A stretch of DNA of 64,000 nucleotides from Polaromonas sp. (GTDB taxonomy: Bacteria > Pseudomonadota > Gammaproteobacteria > Burkholderiales > Burkholderiaceae_C), in contig JAQGLT010000054.1 of NCBI GenBank assembly GCA_028292745.1, forward strand, positions 54,511 to 118,510, in the 5' to 3' direction. Below the pieces are notes generated by a model. The model was given only the letters and a program-made list of their open reading frames with translations. It was not told the origin of the DNA and searched no databases. A program made the translations under genes and the position numbers. This document shows positions 54,463-62,474 of the stretch, piece after piece. The first letter of the stretch is position 1; each line of letters opens with the position of its first letter.

Positions 54463-54478
54463 TTAGTAAGCTAACTAA
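54463..54478. promoter_or_regulatory. Palindrome TTAGTAAGCTAACTAA, MarR-type operator candidate
   Basis: 16-bp inverted repeat with TTAGT...ACTAA arms, similar in form to MarR-family operators, 117 nt upstream of the decayed oxidoreductase gene. The neighbouring sequence is AT-rich and promoter-like. Confidence 0.45.
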
Positions 54479-54890
54479 ATTCATGCATTCTGGCTGCTGA
54501 ATAAGTAGGTGGTGCAAGGGCAGGCGGGTGCGGTCGGTTTTGGGCTTGCCGCCACTTTGGAGAGCCATTGAATAAAGATTCAGTAGTTGATGTATCCCTA
54601 CCCATTGCTGGTCGGGTTCTCAAAGTTTTGGATGAATGGGGGGATGAGGCGAGTGGCAAGACACCAGGCTTTTTGTCATGTTCTGCAAAGAGGGCATTCA
54701 GGTCTTGGTCTGGGTTCCCTGCCAATTCAGACGCAGCTGAAGATCGACCTGGACCAGGCACAACTCCTAACAGCATCAGCAAAAAAGCAATCAAGATTGT
54801 TGAACGACATGCTTGTCAGGATAAAGGTCTGGGCTAACAATCTTCTTTATGTGAGGGAACCTGAGCGTTCCACCTGAAAGAGACCCATAT
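54479..54890. other. Unassigned stretch between the oxidoreductase remnant and nagI
   Basis: About 410 nt. Two overlapping plus ORFs of 89 and 96 codons exist (54568-54837, 54587-54877), but neither resembles a known protein and neither has a convincing start region. It may be debris of a deleted gene. A GGAAC-N6-GTTCC inverted repeat at 54856-54871 lies 19 nt before the nagI start. Confidence 0.4.
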
Positions 54891-55955
54891 ATGCACCAGA
54901 CAGCTTCCATGGCCAGTGTTCCCAGCGCCCGCGCCGACTACTACCGCCGTATCAAGCCGCTGCACCTCACCCCGCTTTGGGAAGAGCTTCATGCGCTGGT
55001 CCCCCGTGAGCCCAATTCGCCCTGCATACCTGCCTTGTGGCGCTATGCGGACATTCGTCCGCTGTTGATGGAGTCCGCCAACCTCATCACGGCCGAGGAA
55101 GCGGTGCGCCGCGTGCTGGTGCTGGAAAACCCGGCCATGCAGGGGCGTTCCTCGATCACCCAGTCACTCTATGCGGGTCTTCAACTCATCATGCCTGGCG
55201 AAATTGCCCCATCGCATCGCCATGTGCAGTCGGCCCTGCGCTTCATTGTCGATGGGCGCGGTGCCTACACCACGGTCGGAGGCGAACGTACCACGATGTA
55301 TCCGGGCGACTTCATCATCACACCCTCGTGGGCATGGCATGACCATGGAAACGAGGGCATTGCCGGCGACAGCGAGCCGGTGGTGTGGCTGGATGGCCTT
55401 GATATTCCGCTGGTGCGGTTTTTCGATGCCGGCTTTGCCGAAAACGACGAGAGCCGTGCACAGCAGGTCCAGCGCCCCGAAGGCAACAGCTATGCGCGCT
55501 TTGGCTACAACATGGTGCCGGTGCGCCATGCCCATGCCTCGGCAACTTCGCCGATCTTCAGCTACCCCTACGACCGCAGCCGTGAGGCGCTTGCGCGTCT
55601 GCAGCGCGATGAGCCGAGCGACCCCTGGCAGGGGTGGAAACTGCGTTACATCAACCCGCTGACGGGCGGCGCCCCCATGCCGACCATGGCAACTTACCTG
55701 CAGCTGTTGCCCGCCGGATTTTGTGGCCAAACCCACCGTGCCACCGACGGCGCGGTCTATAGCGTGGTCGAGGGCCGGGGTACTGCCGAGATTGCCGGCC
55801 AACGCTTTGCCTTCCAGCCGCAAGACACCTTTGTGGTTCCATCCTGGGCACCGCTTCGCCTGCAGGCTGACGAGGAGGTGGTGCTGTTCAGCTTTTCCGA
55901 CCGTCCGGTGCAGCAGGCAATCGGCATCCACCGTGAAACGTTCTTGAACGACTGA
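54891..55955 (+). CDS. nagI: Gentisate 1,2-dioxygenase
   Basis: A 354-residue bicupin ring-cleavage enzyme turning gentisate into maleylpyruvate with Fe(II) and O2. The N-terminal cupin holds the iron-site histidines in 'SHRHVQSALRFIVDGRGAYT' and 'WAWHDHGNE'; 'LVRFFDAGF' and 'HRATDGAVYSVVEGRGTAEI' mark the second cupin. The start 'YYRRIKPLHLTPLWEELHALVPREP' is typical of the family. It seems intact, although the adjacent hydrolase gene is broken, so the pathway would need partners elsewhere. Confidence 0.93.
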   Translation: MHQTASMASVPSARADYYRRIKPLHLTPLWEELHALVPREPNSPCIPALWRYADIRPLLMESANLITAEEAVRRVLVLENPAMQGRSSITQSLYAGLQLIMPGEIAPSHRHVQSALRFIVDGRGAYTTVGGERTTMYPGDFIITPSWAWHDHGNEGIAGDSEPVVWLDGLDIPLVRFFDAGFAENDESRAQQVQRPEGNSYARFGYNMVPVRHAHASATSPIFSYPYDRSREALARLQRDEPSDPWQGWKLRYINPLTGGAPMPTMATYLQLLPAGFCGQTHRATDGAVYSVVEGRGTAEIAGQRFAFQPQDTFVVPSWAPLRLQADEEVVLFSFSDRPVQQAIGIHRETFLND

Positions 55956-55990
55956 GGCAGTTTTCTTTTAACCTTTAGATTGTCCGATTC

Positions 55991-56252
55991 ATGACTTTTG
56001 TTTTTCCCCCACCACATCCCGTCACAACGGGCGATCACGCTGGAGGTGGATGGAGGTATTCGTCAGAGCAGCGATCTGACGCATCTGATCTGGTCGGTGG
56101 GCGAAGTCATCGCCAATCTGTCCACCCTGTTCGAATTGCAACCCGGCGACATCATTTTCACCGGCACCCCCGAAGGTGTGGGGCCGGTGAAAGGAGGCCA
56201 GACAATGACCGTGCGCATCGCAGGTCTGCCGCCGCTGGCTGTCCGCGCATAG
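55991..56252 (+). pseudogene. nagK: Fumarylpyruvate hydrolase with large internal deletion
   Basis: Only the two ends of an FAA-hydrolase gene remain. The first ~11 codons ('MTFVFPPPHPV') are typical of fumarylpyruvate hydrolases. After a junction near 56023-56030 a different frame gives the C-terminal end, 'SDLTHLIWSVGEVIANLS' and 'GDIIFTGTPEGVGPVKGGQ'. The catalytic core of about 130-150 residues is missing. Position directly after nagI matches nagI-nagK gene order. It cannot be functional. Confidence 0.85.
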
Positions 56253-56348
56253 CCTGACATGGCCCCACCCAGCATGGCCCGGCCACTACCGATACCCCTG
56301 GCAACATCGCGCTGGCTTGCAATAGCCGCGTTTCCGGCAGCATTGGAT

Positions 56349-56413
56349 GCTATTGAAGTTATAGCTGGCCGCGCAATACCCACCTGCGATAGAGGCCTAT
56401 TTGATGCTAAAAA
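56349..56413 (+). repeat. Dispersed ~65-bp repeat, copy 13 (best preserved)
   Basis: Core GCTATTGAAGTTATAGC, then GGCCGCGCA, CACCTGCGATAGAGGCC and TATTTGATGCTAAAA. Used as the reference copy for the alignment. It lies in the spacer between the nagK relic and the aldolase-type gene. Confidence 0.9.
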
Positions 56414-56495
56414 TGCTAAAAAAAAGTTTGCAGGCTGAAACAAAACCGCTGTAGCGCCACCCCTTTTCGCCATCCCTTCAAGAAAGACAACCCAC

Positions 56496-57221
56496 ATGTC
56501 CATCAAGCCTCCCGCCTCCGACCTGGTCGACCAGCTCGTTTACGCCAACCGCATCCTTTATGACCAGGGCATTGTTGACGGCCTGGGCCATGCCAGCGTT
56601 CGTCACGACAGCGAGCCGGGCGTGTACCTGCTGTCGTGCAACCGCGCGCCGGGCATGGTGCGGCGCCAGGACATCGTGTGCTACGACTACGACGGAAACG
56701 CCGTGTCCGAGACTGCCGAGCGTCCTTATCTTGAGCGTTTCATCCACGGCGAAATCTACCGCGCCCGTCCCGACGTGATGGCGGTGGTGCACAGCCATTC
56801 GCCCAGCGTGATCCCTTTTGCCGTTACGCACAATCCGCTGCGGCCGGTCTTTCACATGTCCGGCTTCCTCGGCTCGGGCTCGGCCCATTTTGAAATCCGC
56901 GAAGCCGGTGGCAATACCGACATGCTGATCCGCAGCTCCTATCTGGGCGAGGCGCTGGCGCGGTCCCTGGGCCGCCACAGCTGCGTGCTGATGCGCGGGC
57001 ACGGCAGCACCGTGGTGGGCACCTCGCTGCAGCAGGCGGTCTACCGCGCGATCTATGCCGAGGTCAACGCCAAGCTGCAGCTGGCCGCGCAGGGGCTGGG
57101 CGACATCACCTTCCTGAACGAGGAGGAAGCCCAGCTTTCGTCCGACATGAACGACGGGCAGATCCCGCGTTCCTGGGGCCTCTGGATCAAGCGCCTGGGC
57201 CAGATCGACCTGGACAGCTGA
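56496..57221 (+). CDS. Class II aldolase/adducin family protein
   Basis: A 241-residue zinc-dependent class II aldolase-fold protein. 'DGLGHASVRHD' and the metal-site histidines 'VVHSHSPSVIPFAV' and 'LMRGHGSTVVG' are present. The family includes fuculose-phosphate aldolase and also decarboxylases of dihydroxyphthalate-type aromatic acids; the neighbourhood (gentisate dioxygenase, Bug transporter protein) favours an aromatic or organic acid substrate, but this is inference. Followed after 39 nt by the Bug gene. Confidence 0.8.
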   Translation: MSIKPPASDLVDQLVYANRILYDQGIVDGLGHASVRHDSEPGVYLLSCNRAPGMVRRQDIVCYDYDGNAVSETAERPYLERFIHGEIYRARPDVMAVVHSHSPSVIPFAVTHNPLRPVFHMSGFLGSGSAHFEIREAGGNTDMLIRSSYLGEALARSLGRHSCVLMRGHGSTVVGTSLQQAVYRAIYAEVNAKLQLAAQGLGDITFLNEEEAQLSSDMNDGQIPRSWGLWIKRLGQIDLDS

Positions 57222-57260
57222 AAATACCTGAACAAATTGACCAACCAGCAGGAGACACCC

Positions 57261-58232
57261 ATGCGACTCAAAACTTTTTTTCTGGCGGCTTGCATTGCCG
57301 CGCTACCAGGTCTGGCCACCCAGGCCCGGGCCGACACCTACCCCGCAAAAGCCGTGCGCATCGTCGTGCCGTATGCAACGGGCGGGGGGTCCGACATCCT
57401 TGCGCGCCAGATCGGCGCCGGCCTGCAGCAGGCCTGGAGCCAGGGCGTGGTGGTGGACAACAAGGCCGGCGCATCCGGCAATATCGGCAGCCAGGAAGTG
57501 GTGCGCGCCCCGGCCGACGGCTACACCCTGCTGCTGCAAAACAGCACCATGGTCACCAATCTGGGGGTGATGGGCAAGCTGCCTTATGACCCGGAAAAAG
57601 ACCTGACGCCGATCATGCTGCTGGGCATCACCCCGATCGCGCTGGCAGCGCATCCCAGCGCCCAGGTCGGCAGCATCAAGGAGCTGATGGCGGCAGCCAA
57701 GGCCAAACCCGACGCCTTTACCTATGGGTCGTGCGGTATCGGGACGCCGCAACACTTCGTGATGGAGCTGCTCAGGCAAAAAACCGGCATCGCTGCCGCG
57801 CATGCCGGCTACAAGGGCTGCTCGCCGGCTGTCAGCGACCTGGTGGGCGGGCAGATACCGCTTGCCATCGTCAGCGCCAACCTGGTCGCGCCGTACGCCA
57901 AGACCGGCCAGCTCAAGGTGCTGGGCGTGTCGACGGCGCAGCGCTATGGCTTGCTGCCCACTACGCCGACTTTTGAGGAGCAGGGCGTCAAGCCGTTTGA
58001 TTTTTCCATCTGGTATGCCCTGATGGGCCCGGCCAAGCTTCCTCCCGAAGTGGTCGCCAAAATCGTTGCCGATGTCAGCAAGGTGCTCGCCGACCCGCGG
58101 GTGCAGGGCAATCTGTCGAATGCCGGCGTGGAGCCGTACAAGGGCTCCGGGCAGGAACTCGCCAGCCTCATCAAAAGCGATTCCGCGCGCTATTTGCAAC
58201 TGGCCAAAAGCGCCAACATCAAGGCTGAATAA
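57261..58232 (+). CDS. Bug-family periplasmic solute-binding protein
   Basis: A 323-residue tripartite tricarboxylate receptor (Bug/TctC) protein. The signal peptide ends at 'ATQARA'. Family marks are 'YPAKAVRIVVPYATGGGSDILARQIG', 'VVDNKAGASGNIGSQEVVRAPADGYTLL' and 'FTYGSCGIGTPQHF', and the chain closes with 'ARYLQLAKSANIKAE'. The ATG at 57261 follows AGGAGA. No TctA/TctB membrane genes are nearby, as is usual for the many orphan Bug proteins of Burkholderiales. Probably binds a carboxylate linked to the aldolase-type gene upstream. Confidence 0.93.
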   Translation: MRLKTFFLAACIAALPGLATQARADTYPAKAVRIVVPYATGGGSDILARQIGAGLQQAWSQGVVVDNKAGASGNIGSQEVVRAPADGYTLLLQNSTMVTNLGVMGKLPYDPEKDLTPIMLLGITPIALAAHPSAQVGSIKELMAAAKAKPDAFTYGSCGIGTPQHFVMELLRQKTGIAAAHAGYKGCSPAVSDLVGGQIPLAIVSANLVAPYAKTGQLKVLGVSTAQRYGLLPTTPTFEEQGVKPFDFSIWYALMGPAKLPPEVVAKIVADVSKVLADPRVQGNLSNAGVEPYKGSGQELASLIKSDSARYLQLAKSANIKAE

Positions 58233-58319
58233 CCAGCCGCGGCGTGCCTGAATCGACAAGCGCGCGCGGCGACAGCCTGGCTTCGGCCGGGCCGCCAGCC
58301 GAAGCCGCAATAATCCGGC

Positions 58320-58784
58320 ATGCCGCACAACAGCCCTTTCAAAATCCCGGAGTCGGTTCTGGTGGTGATTTACACGCCACAACTCGATGTGCTGTTGATC
58401 GAGCGTGCCGACCATGCCGGTTTCTGGCAGAGCGTGACGGGCTCTCGGGATACGCTGGACGAGCCCCTGCAGCAAACGGCGCTGCGTGAGGTGCGTGAAG
58501 AAACCGGCATCGTTGCAACGCCGGCCCAGCTCCAGGACTGGCGCCTTACCAATGTGTATGAGATCTATCCGGCCTGGCGGCATCGCTATGCGCCTGGCGT
58601 GACCCACAACACCGAGCATCTGTTTGGCCTGTGCCTGCCCGCCGTCTGCGCGGTGCGCCTGAGTCCGCGCGAGCACACAGCTTCGCAGTGGCTGGCGCAC
58701 CATGCGGCCGCCGAAAAATGCTTTTCCCCTTCCAATGCCGAGGCGGTTTTGTTGCTGCCCCAATTGCTGCGTGCCTTGAATTGA
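58320..58784 (+). CDS. nudB: Dihydroneopterin triphosphate diphosphatase
   Basis: A 154-residue Nudix hydrolase. The Nudix box reads G-x5-E-x7-REVREETGI in 'GSRDTLDEPLQQTALREVREETGI'. 'FWQSVTGS', 'WRLTNVYEIYPAWRHRYAPGVTHNTEHLF' is characteristic of NudB, which removes pyrophosphate from dihydroneopterin triphosphate in folate synthesis. The FolE gene for the preceding reaction is two genes downstream, supporting the assignment. Confidence 0.92.
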   Translation: MPHNSPFKIPESVLVVIYTPQLDVLLIERADHAGFWQSVTGSRDTLDEPLQQTALREVREETGIVATPAQLQDWRLTNVYEIYPAWRHRYAPGVTHNTEHLFGLCLPAVCAVRLSPREHTASQWLAHHAAAEKCFSPSNAEAVLLLPQLLRALN

Positions 58785-58908
58785 GGGCTGTGCAGCTGTT
58801 CTGCGGGATGAGCGCCCGCTGGGTTGGCAGCCCGCTGCGCTTCAGTTCAAATAGCCTGTTCGTTAGCGGCTTGCGCTGCCATGTCGATCGATCCAAGATT
58901 CCCGTCCG

Positions 58909-60144
58909 ATGCCCGTATTTCCCAAGTCTGAAACCCTCGAGCTGTTAGAAGGTGGCGCCGCCCTGTTTCCGGCACTGATCGGGGCGTTCGATGCGGCGCG
59001 CCGCTGGATTCAACTGGAAACCTATATTTTTGATTTTCATGGGGCCGGTGCCGAGGTGGCCGATGCCCTGATCCGGGCCGCCCGGCGCGGCGTGGCCGTT
59101 CAGGTGCTGGTCGATGCCGTGGGAACCGACCCGTTGCCTTCGCAATGGCACGAAAAATTAAGCGAAGCGGGCGTGCAGTGGTGGGTTTACTCCCCGATGG
59201 CCTCAAGCCTTGGTCTGCTGGTGCCCGAGCGCTGGCGCAGGCTGCACCGCAAGCTGTGCGTGGTGGACCAGCGCATCGTCTTTTGTGGCGGCATCAATGT
59301 GCTGGACGATTTTTTCGATCCCAACCATGGCCACTTGGAGGCGCCGCGTTTTGATTTTGCCGTCGCCGTGACCGGGCCGCTGGCGGCCGAGGCCGCCGAT
59401 GCCATGGCACTGCTCTGGTGGCGCGTGCAGGCCGGCTACAGCGCAAGGCAAAGGCATCTGAACGACGCCTGGGAAAAATTCAAGGCCGCTGGCTATGGCG
59501 GGCGCACCGACACCGACCTGCTTGCCCAGCCTGCCGTTTCAGGCGCTGACCTGCCACCGGGCGCATCGCGCCCCAAGGCCGCGCTGGTGCTGCGCGACAA
59601 CCTGCGCAACCGCCACAGCATCGAGCGCGCCTACCGCAAAGCCATCGGCCGGGCACGCCGTGAGGTGATCATTTCCAATGCCTATTTTTTGCCCGGGGGC
59701 AAGTTGCGCCGCGCGCTGATGAAAGCGGCCAGGCGCGGCGTGCGCGTGACCTTGCTGCTGCAGGGAAAGTACGAATATTTCATGCAATACCATGCCGCGC
59801 GGCCGGTGTACGGTGCGCTGCTGGCCGCAGGAGTTGAAATCCATGAATACTCGACCAGCTTTTTGCATGCCAAGGTTGCGGTGGTGGACGGCCACTGGGC
59901 AACCGTGGGGTCCTCCAACCTGGACCCGCTGAGCCTGCTGCTGGCCCGAGAGGCCAACATTGTGGTCGAGGACAGGGTTTTTGCCGGCGAACTGAGCGCT
60001 CGCCTGCACGATGCGGTGGCGCATCACGGGGTACGCATCGACCCGGCCGCGTACAACCAGCGGCCACTGGGACGCAGGATTCAGGGCTGGCTGGCCTATG
60101 CCCTGATGCGCCTGGCCCTCATGCTGACAGGCCAGCGTTACTGA
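58909..60144 (+). CDS. clsB: Cardiolipin synthase ClsB
   Basis: A 411-residue phospholipase D-superfamily enzyme with two HKD motifs: 'HRKLCVVDQRIVFCGGIN' (His113, Lys115, Asp120) and 'HAKVAVVDGHWATVGSSN'. No N-terminal transmembrane helices, which separates ClsB from ClsA. It makes cardiolipin from phosphatidylglycerol. Located between nudB and folE, an order seen in related genomes. A C-terminal amphipathic region ('YALMRLALMLTGQRY') may attach it to the membrane. Confidence 0.92.
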   Translation: MPVFPKSETLELLEGGAALFPALIGAFDAARRWIQLETYIFDFHGAGAEVADALIRAARRGVAVQVLVDAVGTDPLPSQWHEKLSEAGVQWWVYSPMASSLGLLVPERWRRLHRKLCVVDQRIVFCGGINVLDDFFDPNHGHLEAPRFDFAVAVTGPLAAEAADAMALLWWRVQAGYSARQRHLNDAWEKFKAAGYGGRTDTDLLAQPAVSGADLPPGASRPKAALVLRDNLRNRHSIERAYRKAIGRARREVIISNAYFLPGGKLRRALMKAARRGVRVTLLLQGKYEYFMQYHAARPVYGALLAAGVEIHEYSTSFLHAKVAVVDGHWATVGSSNLDPLSLLLAREANIVVEDRVFAGELSARLHDAVAHHGVRIDPAAYNQRPLGRRIQGWLAYALMRLALMLTGQRY

Positions 60145-60213
60145 GAGGCGATACTGAAAGGTGGCGCGGCAAACCGCGCTTGTGGTCACGCGTGGTCACG
60201 CAAGGCAGAGTCT

Positions 60214-60278
60214 GCTATTAAATAAATAGCGTGCTGCGCAGGTGGGTCAAGCGCCAGATGCCAAAAAGTCTTATAAAC
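60214..60278 (+). repeat. Dispersed ~65-bp repeat, copy 14, upstream of folE
   Basis: Core GCTATTAAATAAATAGC, then GTGCTGCGCA and AAGCGCCAGATGCCAAAAA. Gap-free alignment to the reference copy, with the tail more diverged. Confidence 0.68.
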
Positions 60279-60320
60279 CCAACACCGGCACGGGTGTGGG
60301 GCCGGCTGGTAATATCCGAC

Positions 60321-61043
60321 ATGCTTATGAAATCCAACACGCCTGCCCAGGATGGCACTGAAGAGGGAACCCCTGTTTCCGTCAAGATACGCGAACGCTT
60401 GGCCCGGGCGCGCAAGCGTTTCAATGCCAATGACAACATTGCCGATTTTATTGAGCCCGGTGAGCTGGAGCGCTTGCTTGACGAGGTGGAGGTGAAGATG
60501 CAGGGTGTTCTGGACAGCCTGGTGATCGACACCCAGAGCGACCACAACACCGGCAACACAGCGCGCCGCGTGGCCAAGATGTACCTGAACGAAGTCTTCA
60601 GCGGCCGGTATGTGCAGCCCCCGCGCATCACCGAGTTCCCCAATGCCGAGCATCTCAACGAGCTGATGATCGTCGGGCCGATTACTGTTCGCAGCGCCTG
60701 CTCCCATCATTTTTGCCCAGTGATCGGGAAGATCTGGATTGGCGTCATGCCCAATGAACACACCAATGTGATCGGCCTGTCCAAATATGCGCGCCTGGCC
60801 GAATGGATCATGGGCCGCCCCCAGATCCAGGAAGAGGCCGTGGTGCAGCTGGCAGACCTGATCATGGAAAAAACCCAGCCCGACGGCTTGGCGATCGTGA
60901 TGGAAGCCAGCCATTACTGCATGGCCTGGCGGGGCGTCAAGGACATGGACAGCAAGATGATCAATTCGGTCATGCGGGGCGTGTTCTTGAAAGATTCGAC
61001 TTTGCGCCGTGAGTTTCTCGCGCTTATTCCAAGAAAAGGTTAA
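60321..61043 (+). CDS. folE: GTP cyclohydrolase I
   Basis: A 240-residue type IA enzyme converting GTP to dihydroneopterin triphosphate. Zinc ligands are in 'RSACSHHFCPVIGKIWIG' (Cys and His) and 'EASHYCMAWRGV' (Cys), and 'GLSKYARLAEWIMGRPQIQEEAV' is diagnostic. The ATG at 60321 (or 60327) is used; the track's first 30 residues include repeat-derived sequence. It ends 4 nt before the BLUF gene, so the two are co-transcribed. Confidence 0.95.
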   Translation: MLMKSNTPAQDGTEEGTPVSVKIRERLARARKRFNANDNIADFIEPGELERLLDEVEVKMQGVLDSLVIDTQSDHNTGNTARRVAKMYLNEVFSGRYVQPPRITEFPNAEHLNELMIVGPITVRSACSHHFCPVIGKIWIGVMPNEHTNVIGLSKYARLAEWIMGRPQIQEEAVVQLADLIMEKTQPDGLAIVMEASHYCMAWRGVKDMDSKMINSVMRGVFLKDSTLRREFLALIPRKG

Positions 61044-61047
61044 CTTC

Positions 61048-61470
61048 ATGCTGGTTCGTTTGCTTTATGCGAGTCGTGCCGTGGACAGCAGCGCCGATGC
61101 CATCAGCGGCATTCTGGCCCACTCACGGCAATACAACCCGACCTTGGGAATCACGGGCATTCTTTGCTATGGCGGCGGCGTGTTCTTGCAGGCCATTGAA
61201 GGCGGCCGCATGGCCGTCAGCGATCTGTTCGGCCACATCCAGAAAGACCCGCGCCACAAGGATGTGGTGCTGCTCGACTACGAAGAGATTTCCGAGCGCC
61301 GTTTTGGTGGGTGGACCATGGGAACGGTCAATCTGCTCAAGCTGAACCATTCCATTTTGCTCAAGTACTCTGAAAAGGCAGAACTTGACCCGTATGCGGC
61401 GTCGGGCAAGGTCTCCCTTGCCTTGCTTGAGGAATTGATGGCGACAGCGTCCATCATCGGCCGCGCCTGA
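61048..61470 (+). CDS. BLUF-domain blue-light sensor (single domain)
   Basis: A 140-residue flavin-binding photoreceptor. All key BLUF residues are visible: Tyr7 ('LLYASR'), Asn30 ('YNPTLGITG'), Gln48 ('FLQAIEGG'), Trp89 and Met91 ('GWTMGT'). Their spacing matches AppA Tyr21, Asn45, Gln63, Trp104 and Met106 to within one residue. It has a short C-terminal helical cap and no output domain, like PixD/BlrB-type short BLUF proteins, so it must signal through a partner. It starts 4 nt after folE. FAD is the expected cofactor. Confidence 0.92.
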   Translation: MLVRLLYASRAVDSSADAISGILAHSRQYNPTLGITGILCYGGGVFLQAIEGGRMAVSDLFGHIQKDPRHKDVVLLDYEEISERRFGGWTMGTVNLLKLNHSILLKYSEKAELDPYAASGKVSLALLEELMATASIIGRA

Positions 61471-61549
61471 AAAAGTCGGGCGGAGCCGGGCAGGGCAGGA
61501 TGGCTGGCATCGGCGGCGCTGGATGTAGTGCGTGAATCTGCAATCTGAC

Positions 61550-62374
61550 ATGCATGGCATTCATGACCTGCTGATCGGCTGCGATTTTTCATGCAGCCCC
61601 AGCCGCCGAAAACCCATCGTGATGGCCGAGGGCACTGTCGCGAAAGGGCGTGTGCTGCTGTCTGGATTTGAACGCCTGGAGTCGCTTGACCGCTTTGACG
61701 CGTGGCTGCTTCAAAAGCGCCGCTGGGTAGGCGCCTTTGATTTTCCGTTTGGATTGCCACGCGAACTGGTCGTTCACCTGGGCTGGCCCCTGCAATGGTT
61801 GGAACTGATGGGCCACTATGCCAGCCTGAGCCGTGCCGACATCAGAACGACCTTTGCGGCCTTTTGCAATGCGCGGCCGGTGGGTCAGAAGTTTGCCCAT
61901 CGCACCACCGATGGGCCATCCGGCGCCAGTCCGTCGATGAAATGGGTCAATCCGCCCGTGGCCTATATGCTCCATGCCGGTGTGCCGCGCTTGCTGGCCG
62001 CTGGTGTCCATTTGCCAGGGCTTCACGACGGCGACAGGGAGCGTGTTGCGCTTGAAGGCTACCCCGGCCTGCTGGCGCGAGAAATTCTGGGCAACCGTTC
62101 CTACAAAAGCGATGACCGAGCCAAGCAGACGCCTGAGCGGCTGATTGCGCGCAAAGACCTCATCACTGCCCTGGAGCATGGTCAGACCCGTCTGGCATTG
62201 CGGCTGAAAGTCAGCCATGCGCAACGCGACACGCTGGTGGACGATGCCAGCGGCGACAGTCTGGACGCCGTGCTGTGTCTGCTGCAGGCTGCCTGGGCAG
62301 CGCAGCAGGGCGGGCCTGCTTACGGTCTGCCCGCCAACATGGATGCGCTGGAAGGTTGGACAGTCACGGCGTGA
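61550..62374 (+). CDS. DUF429 family protein
   Basis: A 274-residue DUF429 protein, predicted to have an RNase H-like fold. Conserved acidic positions are visible in 'LIGCDFSCSPSRRKPIV' near the start, 'GAFDFPFGLPREL' in the middle and 'DASGDSLDAVLCLLQAAW' at the end. Function unknown; a nuclease-like role is only a fold-based guess. The start could also be the GTG at 61532. It is 79 nt after the BLUF gene and may belong to the same unit. Confidence 0.78.
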   Translation: MHGIHDLLIGCDFSCSPSRRKPIVMAEGTVAKGRVLLSGFERLESLDRFDAWLLQKRRWVGAFDFPFGLPRELVVHLGWPLQWLELMGHYASLSRADIRTTFAAFCNARPVGQKFAHRTTDGPSGASPSMKWVNPPVAYMLHAGVPRLLAAGVHLPGLHDGDRERVALEGYPGLLAREILGNRSYKSDDRAKQTPERLIARKDLITALEHGQTRLALRLKVSHAQRDTLVDDASGDSLDAVLCLLQAAWAAQQGGPAYGLPANMDALEGWTVTA

Positions 62375-62404
62375 CATTTCGCCCAACCTGCCCGCCATGA
62401 TAGG

Positions 62405-62469
62405 ATTTTTAGATGATTTAAGCTGTTTACGCAGGCAGGGTAAGCGCTTTAAGCTATCAATTTAGTAGT
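62405..62469 (-). repeat. Dispersed ~65-bp repeat, copy 15, upstream of the nuclease gene
   Basis: Core ACTACTAAATTGATAGC from 62469 on the minus strand; tail AAAGCGCTTACCCTGCCTGC and AAATCATCTAAAAA. The core ends 5 nt before the nuclease ATG, so it covers the region where a Shine-Dalgarno sequence would be expected. Confidence 0.72.
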
Positions 62470-62474
62470 AACAC

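Noticed and set aside
53300-58300. Insertion sequences responsible for the gene decay in the catabolic island
   Set aside because: No transposase fragments, terminal inverted repeats or target duplications were found around the nagK or oxidoreductase relics.
57303-58763. 486-aa minus ORF opposite the Bug protein and nudB
   Set aside because: Antisense shadow of two well-identified plus-strand genes.
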